A DNA stretch of 64,000 nt from Tautonia rosea. GTDB taxonomy: Bacteria > Planctomycetota > Planctomycetia > Isosphaerales > Isosphaeraceae. Positions 58,327 through 64,000 of the stretch are shown here, in pieces. The translations under genes were made by a program, and so were the position numbers. Within the stretch, counting starts at the first letter, position 1. Each line of letters opens with the position of its first letter. Location: the NCBI RefSeq assembly GCF_012958305.1, contig NZ_JABBYO010000004.1, positions 434,001 to 498,000 of the forward strand, read 5' to 3'. Under the pieces are notes generated by a model. The model did not search any database, had not been told where the DNA came from, and worked only from the letters and a program-made list of their open reading frames with translations.

Positions 58327-59034
58327 ATGGACCACCCCAAGTCGCTTGATGCGCTCGTCATTGCCCCTCATCCCGACGATGCGGAGCTGGGCATGGGCGG
58401 CACGGTTCTCCGATTGATCCAGCAAGGTTGGTCCGTCGGGATTCTCGACCTGACCAGCGGCGAGCCGACTCCACTCGGCTCGGTTGAGACGCGCCAGACC
58501 GAAACGGCCGAGGCGAACGCCCATCTTGGCAACCCCTGGCGAGCGAACCTCGGCCTGCCCAACCGCAGCCTCGAACCCACCCTGGAGCATCGCCGAGCGG
58601 TCGCGACTGTCTTTCGTCGCGTGCAGCCCCGCTTGATCTTCGCTCCCTACTGGGAAGATGCCCATCCCGACCACCTCGCCGCGACCCGATTGATCGAAGA
58701 TGCCCGCTTCTGGAGCAAGCTGTCGAAGTCGGACATCCCCGGCACCCCCTTCCATCCGGCTCGAATCCTGTATTATTTCAGTGTCCACCTGAAGATAGTT
58801 GAGCGCCCGAGTTTCGTCCTCGACATCAGCGACCAGCAGGAGGCAAAGCTTGCCGCCCTCCGCTGCTACCGATCGCAACTCGTTGACAATCAGCCGGAAG
58901 GTCGACCGAGCGTGATCGACAGCGTCGCCGACCGCAGCCGATTCTGGGGACACGTTGTCGGCGTCCAGCACGCCGAGCCCTTTGCCAGCCGAGAGCCGAT
59001 CGGCCTGTCCGGGTTCACCGAGCTCTTACTCTGA
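58327..59034 (+). CDS. bshB1: BshB1-like N-acetylglucosaminyl-malate deacetylase
   Basis: About 235 residues from the ATG at 58327, which gives the family start L-D-A-L-V-I-A-P-H-P-D-D-A-E-L-G-M-G-G. Alternative GTG and ATG codons at 58270/58273 overlap the stop of the preceding gene and would add 18-19 residues; coupling makes them possible. The H-P-D-D zinc site and the later H-P-D-H-L-A-A-T are the LmbE/PIG-L deacetylase ligands; I-L-D-L-T-S-G-E, N-L-G-L-P-N and R-I-L-Y-Y match the BshB1 branch, which makes the bacillithiol precursor. No other bsh genes are in the window, so a different sugar amide substrate is possible. Confidence 0.8.
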   Translation: MDHPKSLDALVIAPHPDDAELGMGGTVLRLIQQGWSVGILDLTSGEPTPLGSVETRQTETAEANAHLGNPWRANLGLPNRSLEPTLEHRRAVATVFRRVQPRLIFAPYWEDAHPDHLAATRLIEDARFWSKLSKSDIPGTPFHPARILYYFSVHLKIVERPSFVLDISDQQEAKLAALRCYRSQLVDNQPEGRPSVIDSVADRSRFWGHVVGVQHAEPFASREPIGLSGFTELLL

Positions 59035-59067
59035 TTCGATCCCTTCGGGCTGTCGAGGAACGAGCCG

Positions 59068-61161
59068 ATGCCGCCGCTCCACCGGATGCCCGTCTTCTAC
59101 CTGGCTGTTCTGCTGATCGGCGGCATGGTCGGTCTGGCCTCCTGGATCGGCGGAGGGCCTCGCGCCTCGGCCGATCGCACGAGCCTAGCGGATCGGAACA
59201 CCGAACTGGCCGACCGGGAGACCCCGATCCCGACCGACTCCGACGAACCAACCACCGACGGCATCCTTCGCACCGACGACGGCCTCCGCCGCAAGGTCCT
59301 TGTCCGGGAACTCGGCCTCCGACCCCGGTTCCGGCCCGACCCGAAAAGCCCAACCTCGGGTGACGACCTCGACTACTACGCCATCCAGTTTGTCTTCGAC
59401 GAGGACGCTCCGACCGCTCCCGAAGCCACGCGATCCCTTCAGGTCGGCCCGGCCGAGGGGCCGCCGATCGGCTGGGTCCCAGACTCCGGCGTCCTTGCCT
59501 GGAACACGAGGCTCATGGCTCGCCCGACCTCAAGGGCCGCTCGGCCCCCGTTGGTCATCTACCGCGATCGTTCCTGCCTGCTCGACGCCCTCGCCGGTCG
59601 CCGTTGCCCCGATCACGGCGACGCTTGCCCGATCGAAGGCGAGGAACCCGAGACTGAGACCTCGGACGATCAACGACCCCTCGCCGAGCCGACCCTCGGC
59701 CTCCCGATTCTCTCCAGCGACTCGATCCCTCAGCCGGATGGCTCGAACCGAACCATCTTCGAGGTCGCGAGCCTCGTTGCCGATCGTGCCCCGCCCCCAC
59801 CTCCTCCGAGCGAGCCGCCCGACTTCCTCAAGCGATCACTCCGGCAGATGTATCTCGCCGTCGTTATCGACACGACCGCTTCCATGCAGGCCTCGATCGA
59901 CAGCGCCCGCGACCTAGCCTCGGAGCTGGTCGAGGAAGCGACTCGCCAGGAGGTGACCCTCCGCCTCGCCCTCGTCGCCTTCCGAGACGATCACCCGACG
60001 TTCGGGTACGCGGTCCGCATCGTCTCTCCCTTCGCGTCCCCTCGGGTCTTTCGCGGAGCACTCGACCGGATCGAGTCGGCTTCCCGAGGCGATGGCAGCG
60101 TGGCCGAGGCGGTGCTCGACGGCGTGGCCGCGGCCCTGCCCGCCCCTCCCGAAGGATCGGGCCGCGATCGCGATCACCTCGTCTGGCCGACCGGCCGAGA
60201 CGGGGACCTGGCCACGAAGTTACTGGTCCTGATCGGCGACGCTCCGGACCACGACCGCGACGCCGTCCGAGCCGAGGCTCTGGCCGACTGGGCTCGGCAG
60301 CACCGCATCACCATCGCCGCCGTCTCCATCGAGCGCGACGACCTCCGCGGCGACGAGCCCGAGCGCTACCGGAGCCAGTGGAATGCCCTCGCCTCCGGGT
60401 CGTTCCTCCCCCGCGATCGCTCGGCCAACTTCGAGCGACCCATTCCCCCCGTCCGGCCCTCCTTGCGTGACCCCTCGGCCCTCAAGCCGACACTTCGGGC
60501 GATCATTGATGACCGCGTCCTCGCCGCCCGAGAGCTGGCAGCTCTGCTCGACGCCGAGGCCGAGGGACGCCTGCAAGATTACGTCGATCGGCGAGGCCTG
60601 AAGCTCAACCAGATCGCCCCGGTTCTCGTCGACCTTCACGGCGGTCAACCCCGGCCTGATCCGAGCCCCGACCCCCGACAGGACGGTCGCCGGGCCCCCT
60701 CGGTCCGTCGCGGTTGGATCGCCGAAGCCATCCACGGCCAGCCCCTGGTGACGATCGAGATGCTCATGACCCGTCGCGAGCTGGATACCTTGATTGCCGA
60801 GCTGAGCCAGTTTCAGCAGGCGCTTCAAGGCGGGGCGGACGACCTGACCGACCTGCTCCGGATCGGCACCGCCGCAGCCAGCGGCGAGGCGGCTTTCCTT
60901 GCCACCGATCGCGGCGACCGCACCTTCGCCGAACACCTGGCCCGACGTCAAGGGCTCCCCCCTGTCCGTCCCGAGAGCCTGCTCAACCGCTCGCAAGCCG
61001 ATCTTCTCCAGGCCGATTCACCCTACCGTGCGGCCGTCTCTCAACGCATCGCCTCAGCGATCACCCAGCTCCTCGATCGTCGGCAGGACCCCGACTGGGA
61101 CGACCCGAACCGAACCGTCTCTGGAATGGCCCTCGTCCCTTATTCCCCGATTGACTTCTGA
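59068..61161 (+). CDS. Membrane-anchored von Willebrand factor A (VWA) domain protein
   Basis: A 697-residue protein with one N-terminal membrane helix (about 8-28, V-F-Y-L-A-V-L-L-I-G-G-M-V). A linker of about 230 residues includes a C-P-D-H-G-D-A-C-P cluster that could bind a metal, and a proline run (P-P-P-P-P-P-S). The VWA domain (about 260-450) has the MIDAS motif D-T-T-A-S in Y-L-A-V-V-I-D-T-T-A-S-M (DxTxS form) and a later I-G-D-A-P-D. The C-terminal 200 residues are helical and unrecognised. It may bind a protein ligand on the periplasmic side. It is not in an MoxR pair here. Confidence 0.85.
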   Translation: MPPLHRMPVFYLAVLLIGGMVGLASWIGGGPRASADRTSLADRNTELADRETPIPTDSDEPTTDGILRTDDGLRRKVLVRELGLRPRFRPDPKSPTSGDDLDYYAIQFVFDEDAPTAPEATRSLQVGPAEGPPIGWVPDSGVLAWNTRLMARPTSRAARPPLVIYRDRSCLLDALAGRRCPDHGDACPIEGEEPETETSDDQRPLAEPTLGLPILSSDSIPQPDGSNRTIFEVASLVADRAPPPPPPSEPPDFLKRSLRQMYLAVVIDTTASMQASIDSARDLASELVEEATRQEVTLRLALVAFRDDHPTFGYAVRIVSPFASPRVFRGALDRIESASRGDGSVAEAVLDGVAAALPAPPEGSGRDRDHLVWPTGRDGDLATKLLVLIGDAPDHDRDAVRAEALADWARQHRITIAAVSIERDDLRGDEPERYRSQWNALASGSFLPRDRSANFERPIPPVRPSLRDPSALKPTLRAIIDDRVLAARELAALLDAEAEGRLQDYVDRRGLKLNQIAPVLVDLHGGQPRPDPSPDPRQDGRRAPSVRRGWIAEAIHGQPLVTIEMLMTRRELDTLIAELSQFQQALQGGADDLTDLLRIGTAAASGEAAFLATDRGDRTFAEHLARRQGLPPVRPESLLNRSQADLLQADSPYRAAVSQRIASAITQLLDRRQDPDWDDPNRTVSGMALVPYSPIDF

Positions 61162-61197
61162 GCACTGAGAGGACGAAGAACCGGAAGACGGTAAGGA

Positions 61198-61240
61198 ACC
61201 CGCCGTGACCCCGGGGTGTCATTCGCAACGCTCGGCGGGT
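61198..61240 (+). terminator. Possible terminator after the VWA gene
   Basis: ACCCGCCG (61198-61205) pairs with CGGCGGGT (61233-61240) around a 27-base loop, 37 bases after the VWA stop. It is long-looped and has no T-run, so it is only a candidate. Confidence 0.35.
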
Positions 61241-61245
61241 GCTCA

Positions 61246-61274
61246 TTGACTTCCCCTTCCGCAATTTCTAGGTT
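61246..61274 (+). promoter_or_regulatory. Possible sigma-70 type promoter for the sugar isomerase gene
   Basis: TTGACT (61246-61251), a 17-base spacer and TAGGTT (61269-61274), about 110 bases before the isomerase start. The -35 element and spacing are close to consensus and the -10 is weaker. It comes right after the hairpin that may end the VWA transcript. Confidence 0.4.
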
Positions 61275-61383
61275 TATCGGTTGACCCGCCTCGGATCGCG
61301 TCCTTTGGGCCGGCTCGATGTTCGGTCCGGACGTACGATTCTCTCCTTTGTCCAGGTCGATGACTCTCTGGGAGGAAGCCTCG

Positions 61384-62403
61384 ATGGCCCGTCCGATCAC
61401 GCTGTTCACCGGCCAGTGGGCCGATCAACCGCTGGAGCATTGGGCCCCGAAGGTCGCCCAGTGGGGTTACGACGGCATCGAGCTGCCCTGCTGGGGCGGC
61501 CACTTCGATGTCTCCCTCGCCCTGAAGGACAGCGGCTACTGCCAGCAACGCAAGGACCTGCTCGAACGGCACAACCTGCGCTGCTGGGCCATCTCGGCCC
61601 ACCTGGTCGGCCAGGCCGTGCTCGACCCGATCGACGAGCGGCACAAGGCTATTCTTCCGCCCCACGTCTGGGGAGACGGCGACCCGAAGGGGGTCAACGA
61701 GCGGGCCGCCGAGGAGATGAAGAACACCGCCCGAGCCGCCGCGAAGCTCGGCGTGCCGGTCGTCAACGGCTTCACCGGCTCCTCCATCTGGCACATGCTC
61801 TACGCCTTCCCGCCGACGCCCAGCTCGATGATCGACGCCGGCTATCAGAAGTTCGCCGACGTCTGGAACCCGATTCTTGATGTGTTCAAGCAAGAAGGGA
61901 TCCTGTTCGGCCTGGAAGTCCACCCGACCGAGATCGCCTTCGATATGTACTCGGCCCACAAGGCGATCGACGCCGTCGACGGCCGCCCCGAGTTCGGCTT
62001 CAACTACGACCCGAGCCACCTGCTCTGGCAAGGCATGGACCCGGTCCAGTACCTCCGCTGCCCGAAGATCCGCAAGCGGGTCTACCACGTCCACGTCAAG
62101 GACGTCGCCACCACCCTCGACGGCCGCACCGGCCTGCTCAGCTCCCACCTCGACTTCGGCGACCCCCGACGCGGCTGGGACTTCCGCTCCCCCGGCCGCG
62201 GCCAGGTCAACTTTGCCGAGATTACCCGCGAGCTGAATCACATCGGCTACGAAGGCCCTCTTTCCGTCGAGTGGGAAGACCCCGGCATGGACCGCGAGTA
62301 CGGCGCCGAGGAGGCCGCCGCCTTCATCCGCCGCACCATGATGTTCCCCGCCGCCGGCCGTGCCTTCGACTCCGCCTTCGCCGAAGGCCAGGCCAAGGCC
62401 TGA
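61384..62403 (+). CDS. Sugar phosphate isomerase/epimerase family protein (xylose isomerase-like TIM barrel)
   Basis: A 339-residue protein from the ATG at 61384 with GGGAGGA seven bases upstream. The TIM-barrel metal ligands of the AP_endonuc_2 fold are visible: E in [10 protein letters not shown] in [21 protein letters not shown] and the late S-V-E-W-E-D-P. Members isomerise or epimerise sugars, inosose or related cyclitols. Planctomycetes often use such enzymes with Gfo/Idh/MocA oxidoreductases, but none adjoins it here. The substrate is unknown. A clear terminator follows. Confidence 0.93.
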   Translation: MARPITLFTGQWADQPLEHWAPKVAQWGYDGIELPCWGGHFDVSLALKDSGYCQQRKDLLERHNLRCWAISAHLVGQAVLDPIDERHKAILPPHVWGDGDPKGVNERAAEEMKNTARAAAKLGVPVVNGFTGSSIWHMLYAFPPTPSSMIDAGYQKFADVWNPILDVFKQEGILFGLEVHPTEIAFDMYSAHKAIDAVDGRPEFGFNYDPSHLLWQGMDPVQYLRCPKIRKRVYHVHVKDVATTLDGRTGLLSSHLDFGDPRRGWDFRSPGRGQVNFAEITRELNHIGYEGPLSVEWEDPGMDREYGAEEAAAFIRRTMMFPAAGRAFDSAFAEGQAKA

Positions 62404-62435
62404 CCGATCGGGACGTGCAGGGCTGACTTGACACC

Positions 62436-62467
62436 GGGGACGCGATCCTGAGTGGGGTCGCGTCCCC
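62436..62467 (+). terminator. Terminator after the isomerase gene
   Basis: GGGGACGCGA x CC (62436-62448) pairs with the complementary bases to 62467 around a 5-base loop and is followed by GTTTCG. It lies 33 bases past the isomerase stop. Confidence 0.8.
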
Positions 62468-62814
62468 GTTTCGATTGCCGATGCGAACTCAGGCAGGAAA
62501 TCATCGATGATCTTTCATGTGTCGAGCCCGCCCGCCCGACGGTTCCGGTCATCACCCGGTCGAGATTGGTCTCCGAATCGCCCCGGCGGTGCGGTGTGAT
62601 CAACCCTTGGTCCGGCGATCGAATGTGATGGGCTAAGGATTGTTTCCAGTGGGATCGAACGTGCTTGAGGGGTGTGGGTGGATCTGCTTTTCCCGATTCC
62701 CACTTGTCGACGCGTCGAAAAACGGGAACGATAAACTTGTGTCGATCGAGGCTGCTTCGATCGCCATCCGCTCGATGAGGTCCGCCGTCGGACCCGAGCC
62801 CAGGAGGTCGCTTG
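62468..62814 (+). other. Leader/promoter region of the amino-acid transporter gene
   Basis: About 350 bases with no gene. It contains a perfect 12-base palindrome, TCGACGCGTCGA (62707-62718), and an inverted repeat, CGATCGA (62743-62749) with TCGATCG (62757-62763), between 50 and 110 bases upstream of the start codon. These may be operator or leader-hairpin sites. No firm -35/-10 pair stands out. Confidence 0.4.
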
Positions 62815-64000
62815 ATGGAAGAACCCCCGTCCGGTCCCCCTTCCCTCTTGCCGTCGAGGATCGATCGCGGCCGCCCACGCCACGCCTCCTCTCCCCAGCC
62901 CCCCCGACGGCCCTGCCCCGCCTGGCTCGCCTTGCTCGTGCCGATCGCCTTCATCACCGGACCGGTTGAGGGTCAGACGACCCTGGAACGGATCGAACAG
63001 TCGGGCCGATTGACGTATGGGTCCGACATGGAAGGGGGCGGCCCCTTCGCCTACCTCGACCCGGAAGACCCTGGCCGGCTCATCGGCTTCGAGGTCGAGC
63101 TGATGGACGCCCTGGCCGATCGGCTCGGGGTCGAGGCCGAACTTGCTCAAGGACAGTGGGATCAGCTCCTCAATGTCCTGTCAGCCGGCAACGTCGATAT
63201 GGTGGTCAACGGTTACGAGCTGACCCCGGCCCGGGTGCGGAATCATCTGGCGACCCGGCCGTATTACCTCTTTCAGCTCCAGTTGATGGTGCGCAAGGGA
63301 TCGTCAATCCAATCGTGGGACGACCTGCGGCAACCGAAGCCGGGCGGGAGCCGATGGCGGGTCGGGGTGCTCGGCGGGTCGTCGGCCGAGACGTTTGCCG
63401 AGGAACAGCACGAGGGTACGGTCGAGGTTCGGGCCTACACCGGCGCGACTGACGCAATGATCCAGGTGCTCAGCGGTCAGCTCGATGCCACCCTCCAGGA
63501 CTTGCCCGCCGCTCGGTTCTATCAGCCGCAATTTCCGGAACTGCAAACCATCGGTCCTCCCGAAGGACTTGGATATTACGTCATCTATGTGAGAAAGAAC
63601 GATGGGCCACTTGCCGAGGCGATCAATCAGGGAATTGTCTCATTAATCGATGATGGAACACTTGAACGCATTTATCGAAAATATGACATCTGGACCGATG
63701 CCCAGAAACGATTGATTGATCTGGATGCTGAGCAACTGTCTGCCGAGATCGTCAGTCTGAGCCGGGAGTCGGAACGGGGCTGGGCGCTCGTCTGGAAGTA
63801 CAGGGACCATTTGTTGAGGGCGGCTGGGACGACGATTTTCCTGTCGGTCGTGTCGATGCCCATTGCGATTCTCGTGGGGTTGGTCGTGGCACTGGGGCGT
63901 CTTTATGGCCCGGCGTTCGTGCGCGTGCCATTGACACTCTATGTGGAGTTGATTCGTGGCACACCCTTGATGCTTCAGCTGTTTGTCCTGTTCTACCTGG
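62815..64000 (+). CDS. Fused ABC amino-acid transporter: periplasmic binding domain plus permease (3' part outside window)
   Basis: The frame starts at an ATG at 62815 with AGGAGG eight bases upstream and stays open for 395 codons to the window edge. A signal-like segment (about residues 37-53) precedes a family 3 solute-binding domain (about 55-300): L-T-Y-G-S-D-M-E-G-G-G-P-F-A-Y, G-F-E-V-E-L-M-D-A-L, G-N-V-D-M-V-V-N-G and the late L-E-R-I-Y-R-K-Y-D-I-W. After a helical linker, a membrane segment and the start of a HisM/GlnP-type permease are seen, ending V-E-L-I-R-G-T-P-L-M-L-Q-L-F. It would take up polar amino acids or glutamine. An ATPase gene should follow outside the window. Confidence 0.92.
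   Translation, partial: MEEPPSGPPSLLPSRIDRGRPRHASSPQPPRRPCPAWLALLVPIAFITGPVEGQTTLERIEQSGRLTYGSDMEGGGPFAYLDPEDPGRLIGFEVELMDALADRLGVEAELAQGQWDQLLNVLSAGNVDMVVNGYELTPARVRNHLATRPYYLFQLQLMVRKGSSIQSWDDLRQPKPGGSRWRVGVLGGSSAETFAEEQHEGTVEVRAYTGATDAMIQVLSGQLDATLQDLPAARFYQPQFPELQTIGPPEGLGYYVIYVRKNDGPLAEAINQGIVSLIDDGTLERIYRKYDIWTDAQKRLIDLDAEQLSAEIVSLSRESERGWALVWKYRDHLLRAAGTTIFLSVVSMPIAILVGLVVALGRLYGPAFVRVPLTLYVELIRGTPLMLQLFVLFYL

Noticed and set aside
1-64000. tRNA, rRNA, insertion sequences, prophage or integrase genes
   Set aside because: I looked for T-loop-like sequences, transposase or integrase motifs and inverted terminal repeats and found none that hold up.

Overview
The window is high-GC, densely coded DNA that looks like a planctomycete chromosome, most likely from an Isosphaeraceae-type genome (inference from gene content only). 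The pointers are Gfo/Idh/MocA oxidoreductases (one with a Tat signal), a Cys-type sulfatase, archaeal-type tetrahydromethanopterin (H4MPT) C1 genes in a bacterium, a beta-propeller/di-haem cytochrome protein, very large secreted proteins of unknown function and a type IV pilus-like assembly cluster with methionine/glycine-rich inserts. I saw no rRNA, tRNA, CRISPR array, insertion sequence or prophage.

Region 1 (1-16.8 kb): a receiver-domain response regulator cut by the left edge; a 1.1-kb-residue secreted protein with carbohydrate-binding-like and barrel-like parts; a minus-strand run of oxidoreductase, Maf, sulfatase and M28 peptidase; a plus-strand XdhC/nucleotidyltransferase pair for molybdenum cofactor handling; two tandem paralogous membrane proteins sharing an N-P-Y motif; two 4-helix membrane proteins coupled to an ABC-2 permease; a YdjY-like lipoprotein or secreted protein.

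Region 2 (16.8-36 kb): a giant secretin starting at a TTG with a near-perfect Shine-Dalgarno, a 1-kb gene-free leader, a DUF1622 membrane protein, a degenerate SUMF1-like protein, a GNAT enzyme, an M16 peptidase pair in which one member has lost its zinc site, a BtuF-like binding protein, and three collinear genes (a large PilM followed by two single-span membrane proteins) that all carry Met/Gly-rich tracts. The secretin and the PilM cluster together resemble the PilM/PilN/PilO/PilQ assembly platform, but no pilin or motor ATPase is in the window.

Region 3 (36-46 kb): a natural fusion of an N-acyl-D-amino-acid deacylase and a YtcJ-type amidohydrolase, a possible small basic protein, a CPBP membrane protease, tyrosyl-tRNA synthetase, an oxidoreductase, a HicA/HicB toxin-antitoxin pair, a small membrane protein and a lipid A-type acyltransferase.

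Region 4 (46-55 kb): an MBL-fold protein and an H4MPT C1 module (Fae, methylene-H4MPT dehydrogenase, a DUF1464 ASKHA kinase-like protein) divergent from an ATP-grasp enzyme; then a membrane zinc peptidase, and a beta-propeller/cytochrome c peroxidase-like protein with a membrane partner.

Region 5 (55-64 kb): a double-GNAT protein and a Rieske protein divergent from a carotenoid desaturase/isomerase-type flavoenzyme, a BshB1-like deacetylase, a VWA protein, a sugar phosphate isomerase/epimerase-type protein and, running off the right edge, a fused amino-acid ABC transporter binding protein and permease. Start codons were chosen from Shine-Dalgarno spacing, overlap with neighbours and family N-termini; several are non-ATG.
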